Positions 32,791-45,485 of a DNA stretch of 64,000 bases are shown piece after piece. Numbering within the stretch: the stretch's first letter is position 1; each line of letters starts with the position of its first letter. Source of the stretch: Dipteris shenzhenensis (taxonomy: Eukaryota > Polypodiophyta > Polypodiopsida > Gleicheniales); assembly GCA_047967505.1 (NCBI GenBank), contig CM106540.1. The stretch is one strand, 5' to 3'. Below the pieces are notes generated by a model. It was not told where the DNA came from, did not search any database, and saw only the letters and a list, made by a program, of their open reading frames with translations. Both the position numbers and the translations under genes were made by a program.

Positions 32791-33299
32791 TCCGATGCAC
32801 CAAAATGGCCAAACCTACTGAGGAGTATCTGCATATGTGAATTGTCTTCGAATGTTGTTACTCTTGCAAAAGTTCATGAATGCTAAAGCCATGTATTCAC
32901 CTCCTCTATCTGATCTCATGACTTTGATCTTTTTGCCTTTCTAGTTTTCTATCATGGCTTTGAATTCTTGAAATCTGGAAAACACTTCAGATTTCTCTTT
33001 CAGAAAGTAGAACTTGTGAAATTTGTCCTTGCATTTTGGTTTTGTTGTTTTATGACTAAGCATCGTAGTTTGAAAGAGCATTGCAAAATTTTTTCCTTAT
33101 ATTTGCAAAATTCAGCCTTGCATTTGCAAAATTTGACTTTGCATTACAAAATTTGACTTTGGATAGATAGAAACACAAGAAGTATCTGCTAGCTCATTGC
33201 CTTCATTTAGGTAAAATGGTGAATGCAACATAACAAGATCAATGAATATAAGACATGATGCTTCTTTTAACATTTTGTCTTGGTGTGAACATGATTTGA
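32791..33299. other. Intergenic, short internal repeats
   Basis: CAAAATTTGACTTTG-type words repeat at 33120-33165. No gene recognised. Confidence 0.4.
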
Positions 33300-33968
33300 G
33301 CATTACACTAGTTTTGTCAGGATAGGAGAAGAGTGGAGATGAGAAGAGAGGGTACAGCTAGAGAGAACACCACAAATGACCAATTATACACTATATTAGT
33401 TGAAAAACTTCAATATATACATCCCTTTTAGGATTAGAGTTAGGGCTTCTAACCCTTGTGCCTTTTTAGCACTCTATGTGTTAGTGCAATGGACATATCA
33501 ATATATGATGTTGAGATGGCTTCTCAACACCTTCCCTCAAGGTCAACATCATGAAGTACGCCTTCCCTCAAGATGATGATTCTAGGGAATCAAAGAAGGA
33601 CTGAGCATTATGTTCCATGACACCCCTTTCATAGGAATGTCCTTCCTCTGTGTCAAACCAAGAGCTTTTCAGTGCTTCTCGAAAAGCTCTTTGCCAAGTG
33701 GTTTGGTGAAGATGTTTGCAATATTATCTTTGCTATCACAATGCTATAGTGTGATGTCACCAAGTAACACTCTTTCTCTGATGAAGTGCTCTGTGACATC
33801 AATGTGTTTTGTCCTAGAGTGATATACTGGATTCTTGGCCAATGCTTGAGCCGATTGATTATCACAGTATATTGTTGTTGCCTTTGATTTGTCAAAGTAA
33901 TCTGTTTCTAACAATAGTTTTCTAAGCCATATAGCCTCATATGCACCTATTATGAGTGACAAAAGCAT
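33300..33968 (-). mobile_element. Copia RNase H fragment with adjoining LTR
   Basis: Minus-strand frame 33968-33744 carries EAIWLRKLLLET, IYCDNQSAQALAKNPVYHSR and TKHIDVTEHFIRERV; a second, overlapping frame continues with DNIANIFTKPLGKELFEKH. Together these are the C-terminal RNase H of a copia element, broken by one frameshift. On the minus strand CCTTGAGGGAAGG (purine tract) then TGTTGAGAAGCC at about 33530 marks the start of its 3' LTR, which reaches to about 33300. Confidence 0.85.
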
Positions 33969-34279
33969 GCGTGCCTCAAGATCTATGGAGCACCCTAAGG
34001 TGGATGGAACCTATATGGAGACATGATGAAGAGAGTGCTCATGACATGTACCTCAAGTCAATTAGGTTCCAAGATAGATTAGCTTGGACTCATAAAGAGA
34101 ATCTTGAGATAGTGCAAAGTGCTTGATTGATATTACTTCAAATGAGCCTCCCTTTTATAGGTGAGGGTACTTACATCCATTTACTTGCTCACATGTGGGA
34201 TGTATCCTCCATGCCATGTGGCAACTTGCCCTTTACTCATACCTTTGCTCTTCATGTGCTCATGGCACCACAACTCTCA
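33969..34279 (-). repeat. LTR of a retrotransposon, minus strand
   Basis: On the minus strand a purine tract (ACCAAGGGGAGG) is followed by TGTTGAGAGTTG at about 34279, the same kind of start as the LTR at 33530. A TATAAAAGG box lies near 34157. The low-coordinate end is uncertain and abuts the copia RNase H fragment. The family is not assigned beyond LTR retrotransposon. Confidence 0.5.
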
Positions 34280-35689
34280 ACACCTCCCCTTGGTACCATG
34301 ATCCTTTGGCTACTGCAAGGTGGTCAGATGTGAGTTACAAGATCAAATCCTCCCCTGGGTGCCTACATGGCTACTCTAAGGTCGTCAAGTTTGATTTACA
34401 AAATATAGGCAAGGTTGGCAAGGTTTTTGTTTCTCAATACATTTCATTGATGTCACCATTTGGCTCATGGCTTGATGACGATGCATTTGCTTCTTTGCTT
34501 GGTGTAGCTTCATGCATGTTGCTTTGTTCTTCCATGTGCCTTGATGCTTTATGTGTGGATGCCATGCTTTGTGCTATGGTCATCTCATGCACTTGTGCTT
34601 TCGGCTTGCTTATGACAATGATGTGTGCATTCATGCTTTGATTTGTCATTTGTTGCAAAGGTCTTACCAATTGATTTCTTTCAATATGGTAGTGTCTAAT
34701 TGCATACAATAAATTTGATCTAACAGGCGCATAGAGTTTGAAAAGACGATCACTTTTCCTTTTTGGAGCATGTGCAAATTCTTCCTGGATTGCAAGTTAC
34801 GCCTTGTCGAAGTTTTTGTGAAGAAGAAGGCCTTTGATGATGTGGCACAGAGATTCACATGCTAAATTCCATACTGTGCTTAACAAGGGACTCTGTGCTT
34901 AGGTGGCATTGTGCCATGTGGCAATCTTTAAACCCAACTTGGTTAACCCAAGGTTTACACAAATCTTACCATGCTTTAACTAACCCAGGCAATTGAGCAT
35001 AACCACAGTTAGCTTTGACCACCTTATCTGCCACGTGGCCACAAGGTGACCTAGCCTCTGAGCCATGGGTTAACTTCACCTAACCCTAGTTTAATCTTAC
35101 CTACCACATGTCAATCATTGGTGACCTTAGTGGCTTTGGATTTCTGTTGCCTCCGATTTCCGTCGCCCGTCGATGGAGTTGGAGCTATGGCGATGAAGCG
35201 TTGTGGACTTCGTTGTGGTTGCAGAGAGTCGCTATTGGAAATTTGTTGTTTGAAGGAGCCGTCTGGCTTTTTGGAGTGTTGCTGCATTTGGTCTGCAGAC
35301 ACGGAGGATCTGAGCGGGTCGTGGAGAGCTACTCGGATTACTGGTGGTGGCTGACAGCTTAGGAGTATAAGGGCGCTGCTGCAGATTCAGGCTGGGGTTG
35401 CGCTGGCTTTTAGAGTTGCAAGAGCCGTGCAGTGAGTCACGTTGTGGAAGAGCCGGGTTACATGCGGGTGATGTTCTGCCAATGCAGAGCAAAGTGGAGT
35501 GGCTACTATGGCGCTGTGTGCTAGTCATGTTGAGTTGCAGCTGATTACAGTTAAGCCGGAAGCTATTGATGAGCGGGATGGAGTTTTGTTGCTTGGTCGT
35601 TGGTAGGCATAGAAGCTCATGGATGGAGGGATGGAGTTTTGTTGCTTGCTCTAGAATTTTCTTTTAATTCTTTAGCTACCCCAGAGGTA
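34280..35689. other. Intergenic, no recognised gene
   Basis: May include internal sequence of the element whose LTR ends at 34279 (minus-strand ORF 34434-34709), but no domain is visible. ORFs at 35108-35362 overlap in all frames and have no motif. Confidence 0.35.
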
Positions 35690-36385
35690 TCGCACCAATC
35701 AGCGAGATAGATCTATAGCACCTGTCGATGGGCTGCGGGTATAGCAACAGGCAGTGTAATATGGTTTTAGTGGGCAGACGATGGCGTAAGCTTATAGCGA
35801 CAGTGACAAAATAAGAATATAGCATCGAGCAACGGGATAGTTGTATGCGAGGGATCTTACTAATGCATCAGTCGACGAGATAGTATCACAACAGGCATGG
35901 GGATCAAAACAGTGACGATCTGTGGGATAAGCGTATAGCGACGCAAGCGGAGTAGGTGTAAAATACTAGACATCAGAATCAAAATAGTGACAGGTGGCAT
36001 GATGGGAGTAACGCGACGAGAAACGATTATGACACCGGTCGTGGGGGTGGGTTCACTGTGATGGGAGTAATGCGACGAGCGGAGGGAAATGATTGACATC
36101 GGGCAGCGATGGAGTAGTAATATAGCAACAACAGTCGACGGGATAACTCTACAACGTCGGCCAACGGCTGTCAGATCAGTGCAGAAGTAACTTTGACACA
36201 CATTAAATCAGTGCGGCGGCATAGATCGTGGTCAGAGGTTAGGTCGACGGGATAGCACTACGGCATCGAGTCAATGCAAGTTCACCGATGGGATACGGCT
36301 AATGCACTGGTCAGTGGGGTATTTGCTCAGTGCAATAGGGCTACAGCGCCGACTCGACGGGATAGTCATACACAGTGTTGCTGGA
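35690..36385. repeat. Degenerate minisatellite with TCGACGGGATAG core
   Basis: About a dozen related segments of roughly 25-60 bp carry variants of (G)TCGACGGGATAG followed by a TATAGC/TACAGC-like word, at 35700, 35845, 35875, 36134, 36245, 36290 and 36353 among others. Spacing is irregular and the units have diverged. Confidence 0.65.
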
Positions 36386-38179
36386 CTAAGATTTGATGAT
36401 TTCTAAAGATTTTACAATTTCTGTTCATGATTTTTTGTGATGGGGGGATGCTACACTACCTAATATACCTACTCAATGAAAAGAACTTGAAAACAAAACA
36501 CCTTTTGAAAGCCAAAATGCAAAAATTCAGAAGGTGAGTTCTAAGACACAAAACTACTTCAAAACTTGGCAAAATTCCTTATTTTTGTTGTTTTTTGAGG
36601 TGTTTGGACCTCACACACACCTTAGCAATCAAGCCCACTAAGTTCCTATCAACTTCAAATACCAAAAAGCATCAAAGACAAGCTTCCCATGCTCACAAAC
36701 AGCTTTCCTACAAGAAAAAATAGTTTTCCGTCCTCTCTCTCACTTTCCCTCTCCTCTCCTACAACTCCACTAACAAGCTCCAAGGTAAGCTTGAAGACTT
36801 GTGCATATATCGAAGGAAGACAAGTGCAAATGCAAAAACATACCTTTTATCCCCGACAGCGATGCCGAAAATGTAGTGGGTCTCGACGGTGGCTCATGTG
36901 TCATGGGGATGATGTTAAAGATATGTCGACGGAGTCTCCACTCCTAGATACTCCTTGTGGGAGCAATGCATAGCACGAGTCATCCGCAAGTGTCACGCAA
37001 GTGGCCTCTGGATTATTGCAATGTGGTTTCACATGAGAGAGAGGGAAGAGGAAGAGGGGAGGGGAGAGGGAGAAGGAAGGGAAGGGAGAAGGAGGGAGGA
37101 GGAAGGGAAGAGGGAGAGGGGAGTGAAGGGGGATAGAGTGACAACCACAAATGCACTATGAAGGAAACAAGAGAACACCCAAAACACTCTCTTGGAAGAG
37201 AAGAGGGAGCTTGTATTCAACTTGGTTCAAACAACAATGAAGACCAAAGTCAACCATTTGGCCTTTTATACAAGTCACCTATTGAAGGGAGGGCCAACCC
37301 TTTTCTTTTTAGCACTCTCTCTCTCTTTACAACCAAGGGCTCTTAGGCCCGTAGGTTGCCAAGGCATATTTGCTTTTCTTATCATCTCTCCCTACTAGCG
37401 GAAATAGCACTTGTGTTAACCATATTAAAGCGCTTGGGACAACAAGCTTGGCATTAGGAGGTGTTCCTAACCAGCTCCCAAACAGTGCTTGTGTTATCCT
37501 CACGCCTCCTAGGCTTAGGTGATTTGGGGCTCAAACTCCCTGAGCACCCTCACACCTTAACCTATTTGTGGTTCGAACCCCATGCATGAGGCTCAAAACC
37601 TGGAGTGGCGAGGCTCAACTTCCGCGAGACACTCAACGGTAACCTTGTCTCGGGATATTTGGGGATCAAACTCCTTGAGTTTGAGCTGTACTCCTTTCAT
37701 GGCTATTTTCATTGGCGTGGCTATTTTCGTGGATGTGGAGCTGAAAAGTGCACGTCGCTTGCACTCCTTGTACTTCTGTGAACGTGGAGACCTAAATTGT
37801 GCATCTCCTTGTTCTTGGTGGTGGTAGCCGGAACATACAATCTGTGTTTGGAATCCTTGAATCCTTGGACTTTGGAACAGACTTTCGGTATTTGGGGATC
37901 AAACTCCCTGAGTTTGAGCTATACTCCTTCCGTGTGCACATTGCTTGTAATCACTAACCTTGGTGTATTTGGGGATCAAACTCCCTTGAGCTTGTCCGTT
38001 GAGATAGATCATTCGGCCTGGTCACCTTTACTCACTGATTACCCTCTGCATTCGGCAGCTGTACTTTGTGGATGTTAACACGAGGTTTGGGTTTGGAAGG
38101 GGTAGGTTAGGGAGAGTAGTTTAAATTATGAATGAATTAGAAAAAAAGAGGGGTTTATGCATATTAAGAAGAAAGGAAA
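36386..38179. other. Intergenic with low-complexity and short dispersed repeats
   Basis: A purine-rich tract lies at 37035-37140. A phrase of the type TTTGGGGATCAAACTCC, with TGAG shortly after, occurs at about 37658, 37893 and 37970, and a shorter relative at 37521. No gene recognised. Confidence 0.5.
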
Positions 38180-39661
38180 TTAGACCTTCCATCTCTTTTC
38201 CTCAGGGTGAACCAGCTTTAGCCATGCTACTTTAACTTGATTTAGCATGTGATCCACATCTCTGACAACGGCATACTTGAGATCATTTGGTGAGCATATT
38301 GTATCAAGATCAAACTTCAATAAAACAATATCATTCTCCTCTAGCCAAGGAGGAATACATCCAATGCAACCAGGCTGGATTAAACGTGTTCTCAATCCTA
38401 AATCTTTTGTCTCATATGCAATGATACCACCTCCATGCTGTAGAGGAATAAACTTATGCAATAAAGAAGTAATTGGCCTTATACAATTCCAGGTGTATGG
38501 CAAATATGCATTTTGTAGGACACTCATGCCAGTGGTGCCATCAACATCTAATCTTTCTTCTCCTCTTTCAACAACAATGCGTTGCCTATAGTAGTGTGCT
38601 CCAAAGAATAGTTGCATGGCACCATTATGCTGAAAGGAAAAAAACGATGCTATACACGCTTTCCAGTGTCCCACACTAGAGACTAATGTTCCATCCTCTT
38701 CAGACTTTACGATAACCTTATCTTCAATATTATAAACCTCACCCTTGAACATAATTTTCTTGTATTCTGTTACTCTCTCAATCCCGAATTGAAGATTTTG
38801 CTCTACATACCTTCTTTCCTCACTTGTTGCGTATCTAACTTTTGGCTTCTTTCTTGCTATTACAATACCCTTTTGGCCAATGACTCTTTGGCAAGGATAG
38901 TCTTTCGCATGCAATGTCGCTAAACTCCATAAATGTTTCGCTTTTTCAATGGATGATACATGTATCAATCCTAATGAATGCCATTGAGGACAGTCATAAC
39001 ATCCATGTTTATCCACTAAATATCCATCTTGGACTGAAAGAACTCCACGAAACTCTTTCAACATCCTTTGATGAGAAAACAACCTATCAGCATCTTCTTG
39101 AATATGTAGAAAGACCCATGTGAAAAATTTCCTTCGATGATAGTTTGCATATGAAATCTCATTGTCCTTATTGTTTGTTTTGATGCTAGCATATGTTGAG
39201 ACCATACGCTCATATATGTAGCACCAAAACCCATCGTGGCTACCATGTCGCAAAATATCATCAAGAAATTCTCTGAAACCTGCAACATGCTCTTATGGAG
39301 CTGAGTTTCTTCCAATCCACTCTTCTGATCTTACTCTCCAAGAAGCAAGCAATACCCTCAGAGTGTTAATGTCTTCTTGAGACCAGCCATTACTTCTAGT
39401 ATAGTTATAAAAGGCATGAGCAATATCTATGATCAAGAGACCCAAATCATAGAATTTCTTAGGAATACCTTGGACTTCACTCAGGACATAAGGAAGACAC
39501 CATTGTACGAACTTTTGTGTTTCCTCTTCCTTGTAACTCTCAAAATACTCACCACCTTTCTGTTGTTGGTCCATTTGTCCAAGTGGAATTCTACCATAAC
39601 ACTGTATTAGTAACTTTGGGAAAATCCCAATTCCCATTTTTAAAAAAATGTCAAAAATCAA
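38180..39661 (-). pseudogene. Transposase-like protein (DNA transposon), one in-frame stop
   Basis: A single minus-strand frame is open from 39661 to 38180 apart from a TAA at 39293-39295, giving about 490 codons. The block DGFWCYIYERMVSTYASIKT followed by NNKDNEISYANYHRRKF resembles the 'F-W-x-Y-x-E-R' region near the C-terminus of tnp2-like (CACTA/Plavaka-type) transposases; LLASWRVRSEEWIG before it fits the helical segment there. The rest (GHWKACIASFF, QLFFGAHYYRQR) is not a known catalytic part. No catalytic acidic triad could be placed, and the N-terminal portion is missing. The family call is tentative; the open length shows that it was coding recently. Confidence 0.5.
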
Positions 39662-41589
39662 AGGCCAATTGAACTTGAATTAGAAGGACATTAATAGAAA
39701 AAATCTTATGTTCAAAGATGTATTTGTGTTTTCAAGTTGAACACCATTAAGCTTGAATACAAAATCAATTGGTATTAGGAGATCTTGATCCTAGGAGCCA
39801 TTCACCCTAGGATCAAATTGAAGAATAAATTTATTGTTCACTTCTTCCGACAAGTCATCAAACCCTGTGCATAAAAGAAAAAGGATGATGAGTTATTGAT
39901 TAGTTAGACAAAAATGAGAAGTAAAGGAAATTACAAGAATGATGCATCAAACAAAATGAGTAATTACCATTCTCAAAGATTTATTGCATGTTTAATCCAA
40001 GTGAATCTTGTAGTCTTGTTATATATGCTTTGGCAGAAGTTCCAATGATATATGGTTGGACGTAACCTTATTTTAGGGCATACAAACAAGCTTGCATATC
40101 ACTCAAAGGATTTTGCTGCTTTATCTTCTCCAAGAGACCGTCCAGCTCAAAAGAATCCAAAGTAGTTGGGTCTGTTTTGAGCTCGTGCTCTTGGACTTTT
40201 GCTGATTGTTCCTTATTTAGCTCACAAGCATCTCCCCTTCAATTACTATGTTGGGCGATCTCAAAATGACTTGAACTGCTCGATTTTTTGTAATTGGTAT
40301 AATTAGGCACGATTTTTCCTAGCGTTACTAGGACTCTACTTTTGGTTTCATGACTTTTACTGTTAATAAAACATCATTTGTCGGTGGTGTTATGCCTTTA
40401 ATGGCAGTAATAGTAATTATACCAACGATGATAAAATTACCCCACCACAATAATTTAAGGATGCCTCTGATCTCTCTTTACTAATTTTGATTTGAGAGGT
40501 AATTTCCCTCTCCTATCAAGAAGGCTTGGCCTTGGGAGCTATGGTCATAAGGAATGAGAGCTAGATGGGACCATGCTTGGAGTATAGGTTCCTGGACTGT
40601 CTCAAAGGGGGAGGTGGCTTTTGTCAGTTTTTTATTTGTAGATAGCATGTTGTCTTTTGTTGCAATGTAATATGATACATATTGCATGCATGCTTTCTTT
40701 TTTTATGCATGTAAAATGTATTATATTGCATGCTTTCATTGCAATAAATATGCATGATACATAATGCATCATATTGAATTACATGCATACAATATGTATA
40801 TGTTGTGTGCTGGCATATAATCAGTATGCAAGATGCATTGTGTGTCGTGCTATGTGCACATGCATTCAACATAATGTTACATGCATTGCATGTTACATAT
40901 GTAAGTGTTAAAATTTGTTTGTACACCACACGTTGCACTAACATGTTTAATTCCATATATGCAGATATTATAGTTTGTTCACATAGTTTTTTCACTTCCA
41001 CATAACTTTTTCTACAAGTAGCAAGATGGAAAATTTTGTTGGTGTACTCACTGCAAGCATGGGTTAACATTGAAGTAGAACAAGGTTGTTAACCAAAGCA
41101 TTTGAGAACAAGATTTCGACTAGATAAATCTTGGTGGGGTCACCTCAAAGACCATTGGCACTCAAAAGGAGGGTATTTTAAAATTCCACTATTGGGAAAA
41201 ATTTAACAGGATTACAAGAACACGAGGGGATTTTAATTCAACTTTAGAAGAACAATATGTTAGTTCATAAGTAAAGAGGGGTTGGGTAGTATGGTAGAGT
41301 AGGAGTCACCAAGCACATTTCTTTGGATAGATTCCATAATCAACAATGTCATGATATAGTTTAATGAGATAAAGAACCATCACTTAAACAAAGATGCTAG
41401 CATGGGATAGAATCCTGACTGAGTAGAAAAAACTAGTCATTTGATTAGATAAGAGGTACATGAAACTAGTCATTTGATTAGAGAAGAGGTACAACAGAGC
41501 TTGATCTCTTAGAATCCAATTCACGTTTTCTTTTTTATGTGCCATGTCGTCTAATTAATCTCTTATACATAAATAAAGAACTTTTCCTT
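39662..41589. other. AT-rich intergenic, possible further exons of the transposase-like gene
   Basis: ATGCAT/GCATGC words are dense at 40680-40910 and create spurious ORFs on both strands. Beyond this I see no gene. Confidence 0.35.
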
Positions 41590-42000
41590 ATAATATATAT
41601 ATAGGAATAATGTAACACACTCTTCTAATTTCCTAGGTGACCACCCCTTTCCTAGATAGAGGTATATATCTTAACTATTTCCTATATAGGAATGCAACAT
41701 ACACGTCTTATTTCCTAGGTGAAAACATCTTTTTCCTAGATAGAGGTATCGATTTCCTATATAGAAATGTAACACACTCATCTAATTTCCTAGATGACAA
41801 CCTCTTTTCCTAGATAGAGGCGTGCATTTTATCTTTTTCCTAGATAGGGGTATCGATTTCCTATATAGAAATGTAGCATACTCATCCAATTTCCTAGATG
41901 ACAACCTCTTTTCCTAGATAGGGGTATGCACTTTATCTAGGGAAGGAGTTTTCCTAGATATACATACCAAAATGCCTAGTTATATCTAGGAAATTTCATC
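41590..42000. repeat. Tandem array of TTTCCTATATAG / TTTCCTAGATAG units
   Basis: Four diverged units of about 75-105 bp start near 41598, 41679, 41752 and 41858. Each holds ATTTCCTATATAG(G)AAATG then TTTCCTAGATGA/GTGA and TTTTCCTAGATAG(A/G)GG. CCTATATAGG and CTAGGAAA/TTTCCTAG are palindromic or reappear on both strands. A related array occurs at 49140-49570. Confidence 0.8.
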
Positions 42001-43429
42001 CTTTTTCCTAGTTTGTGAGGTTTTCCCTATATAGTGAATAGCTAGAAGTTCCTTGTGGTTTTGTTGAAGCTATCGAGGAGCACGAGAAGTGTTGGTAGAC
42101 CAATTGATGGAGCCATCGGCATCGAGCAACACACGCATCTATGCACTGCATAGATCCGTCAACGGTTTTGCATTTATGTCAAGACAAGGAGAATTGGTGC
42201 CTATAAGCAAATCCAATTAACGGAAAGTGGGAAGTGAATTTCCTCATGGAACTTAGGTGCTGCTGGAGCTTCCAGAACCAACGTCACGTCGGAGTTTGGC
42301 AGCAGCAATGAACGTAATCTCCACTGTTTGACTACATTGCTTGGTGAATTGTCACTTCGCAATTGATCTACTCATGGACTCTGACGACCAGTAAAGTTGG
42401 AGAAAGATCTCAAACGAAGAAAGGAATCAAACGACTTGAACCAAGTTCTCGTACTATGGAAGACTTCTGAGCTTCCAGAGCCAGCGTTAGGCATAAGCAT
42501 AAGTTCCAAAGCCAACATTAGGCATAATTTTGCAAGAGATGATGGCATGGAACGCAATATAAGTGTGCAAGAGATGGCATGGAACGCAATGATTGGTATC
42601 GTTGGTTGTTGTTCATAATGATACTTGGCCATACGCAGTTTCTTCTACAATTGTGCCTGATTAAAAAAACAGAAGAGGTTCGTGCTACACACAAAACTGA
42701 ACCTCTCCTTTTACGCAAATGCTAGTTTGGTGAACGATTGCTTGCAAATGGCAATGGTTTAGCGATCAGTGGGTTGCGACGCATCGTCCTTTCTTCACGG
42801 AGACCTCTTGACCACATGTTTTGCATAAGATGGTTGAAGGATTAAGGACCTCATGATAGCGACTACCTACATACATAACGGGAACGAAATAATCTTTAGC
42901 CTTGGGTAGGAAGACATCGAGTGGATCGAGCAGATCACAAAGGGGCTTAGCACATGGGAAGAAATAGGATGGGAATGGGAAAAGGTGGTCCCAAGTGGTC
43001 CCATGCATATTTCTATCCTATTCCCATCCCACCATGTGCTAACAAAAAAAGAACTAACGATGGGTTTAGGAGGAAGAAGACACAGGGGACAAGGACACAT
43101 GTCATCCTTCCATGTTTTTGAATCCCTAAAAAAGGGGAACCTATTCTGGCTGCAAGGGTCTAAAGGCCATGGTCCAGGATAGGAGAAAAAGTGGCTACTC
43201 CCATTCTAAATCCATCCTAGACCACTTGGTGTAGGATGGGAGTAATGATGACAAAAATATTCCGATCCTAAACCCATGCTAGCCTCATCCATGTGCTAAG
43301 GCCCAAAGGGACTGCCATTAACGCCATTCCCTATCTTACCGAAGAAGTTGTCATGATCATAGAGGAAAAAACCTTTTTTTATTGCAATTATGTTTGAAAT
43401 GCAAGGGCTTGCCACACATAGAGAAAGAG
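42001..43429. other. Intergenic, no recognised gene
   Basis: GAGATGGCATGGAACGCAAT and a near-copy lie at about 42538-42592. No coding motif found. Confidence 0.4.
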
Positions 43430-43492
43430 CGAGCGAGAGAGACAAAGAGAGAAGTGCGAGCGCGAGAAAGAGGGAGTGAGAGAGAAAAAGCA

Positions 43493-43539
<47 letters not shown>

Positions 43540-43830
43540 CAGAGAGGAAACTAATAAGATCACTCTGTTGCACCTAGACAGAGTGAAAGACACAGAGAGA
43601 GCAGACTAATAATATCTCCGAGTCTCGAGAGCTGCAGAGAGAGCAAACTAACTCACTTTACACACCAAAGAGTGAGAGAGAGAGACAGAGAGACAGAGAG
43701 GAAACTAATAAGATCACTCTGTTGCACCTAGACAGAGTGAGAGACACAGAGAGAGCAGACTAATAATATCTCCGAGTCTCGAGAGCCGCAGAGAGAGCAG
43801 ACTAAGGCACTTTACACACCAAAGAGTGCC
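43430..43830. repeat. (GA)n microsatellite and 154-bp tandem duplication
   Basis: The GA run at 43497-43530 is followed by two copies, offset 154 bp (starting 43531 and 43685), of a unit with ATCACTCTGTTGCACCTAGA and CTCCGAGTCTCGAGAG. The copies differ at only a few bases. Confidence 0.9.
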
Positions 43831-44029
43831 TGCCCATCATAACTAGGGGAGCCAATCAAGATGTTCCATTGGTGTGGATGGGTGCCCCCCCCTTTACACA
43901 CCGCTAAAATTTAGGGGAGTCCAAAAGCTGAGTCAGCTACCACCTTGTGCCCATGATAAGATATTTCTTGAACAGGCAACTTTGGCTGCCCAAGTTTGGG
44001 CACCCATAAATTCTCAGGGGCTCTGAACA

Positions 44030-45317
44030 TCAACTTTGGGAAGATGTCAAAGAAACTCTACAAGTGGTTGACATTGGGACTCCTAGCACTTTCACTTGGA
44101 GCAACAGGCAGGTAGCGTACTTGAGGAGAGAGGCAAGACTAGATAAAGTCTACATGGCTCAATCACTGATTGACCAAGCTCTAGAGGTCAAGCAAGTCAC
44201 CTTTTCTTCTCTCACTCTATCAGACCACAAACCAGTGTTAGCTTCTATAGATTTGGGATTTGGAAAGAAAGGTAACTCTTGGTTTAAGGCTGATCCTTCC
44301 CTTTTCAAGCTTCAGACAGCAAAAAACAGATCATAGAGAGTTGGCACTTTTCTTTTGTAGTATCTGAATCTATGGCACAAGGATGGAAGGATGCTATTGA
44401 AAAGTCCAAACAATTCTAAAGGAAGCCAGAAAGAACAAGGTAGCCATTAGAGCAAGAAGAATAAACAAACTTAAGAAAGATATTGAGGATATTGAACAAA
44501 GAGCTAGAAACAATGACATCAATGCCCAACAACAGCTATCGATCAAAAGAAAAGAAGTCAGAGTACAAGAACAGATCAAGCTTCACAATGCCAATATCTA
44601 CTTTAGAGAGTGGTGAGTAGGCAAGATAGACAGGCCAACTAAAGAGAATTTTAGGAGGATTAAAAAAAAGAGGAAGCAGGAGGAAATCCCTTGGCTGCAA
44701 AATGATGATAGAGATTTGGCTCAATCAGAAACAAAAAATATAGAGATAATAGTCAACCATTTCAAAAACCTACTAAGAACAGTGAACTTAACAAACCATA
44801 ATGTCCTGGAGGCCAAATTGAAGTGCCATGCAGCTAGACAACCATTTGTTTTAGAAAAAAATCAGCTAGAAATAGAATTCAAGAGCTCAAAGACGTTGTG
44901 TTTGCAATGGCTGATGGTGGCAAAACACTTGGAGAAGATGGGCTTCTTGTTGAATTTTACAAAGTCTTTTGGGACACTGTTGGCCCTTCCTTACTAGCCG
45001 TCTGGAAAGAGAGTATCAAACAGGGGATACTCCCAAAGCATTTAAATGGAGGTGTTATTAAACTTATTCCAAAGGAAGGGGACAGGACATTGCTAAAAAA
45101 TTGGAGGCCCCTTACTATGCTGAATTGTTCATATAAGATTTATGCTAAAGCAATTGCTTTGAGACTGAGACACAAGATGGACAAGTGGATGGAAGACAAC
45201 GAATGGAATGATTGGTGGTTTTGTGTGTCTGTCAAAGAGACGTGGAATGTTATCAAGACAAAGAACATGGTAGTTCAGGGCAAAGCTAAGATAGTTCCTA
45301 TCATGTGGCAATCTTAG
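44030..45317 (+). mobile_element. LINE fragment: endonuclease end and reverse transcriptase start
   Basis: The frame 44064-44336 ends an AP-type endonuclease: TFTWSNRQV, RLDKVYMAQ and the SDHKPV motif that carries a catalytic His. After a linker with frame changes (44340-44900), the frame 44898-45200 gives the RT opening: GEDGLLVEFYKVFW, VIKLIPKEGD, LKNWRPLTMLNCSYKI, AKAIALRLRHKMD. RT motifs beyond this point, including the catalytic Y-x-D-D, are missing. Several frameshifts make it dead. Confidence 0.9.
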
Positions 45318-45485
45318 GCATGTAGCTAGGATACATGAAGTTAACATCATTCAAGGAATTCGAAAACAGATTTGGTACGTATTTGTATTTGATTTCCTTT
45401 TACATCTATTTCTATTTTGTGTGTTTTTATTTGATACTAACAATAACTATACTTTTTTATGCTTATGTTGTCATGCAGGATCAAG

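Noticed and set aside
40624-41070. Cys/Tyr/His-rich minus-strand ORF
   Set aside because: Arises from ATGCAT/TGCATG-rich sequence; no zinc-finger spacing is kept.
43296-43609. Leu/Ser-rich or Arg/Glu-rich ORFs over the GA repeat
   Set aside because: Pure microsatellite translation.
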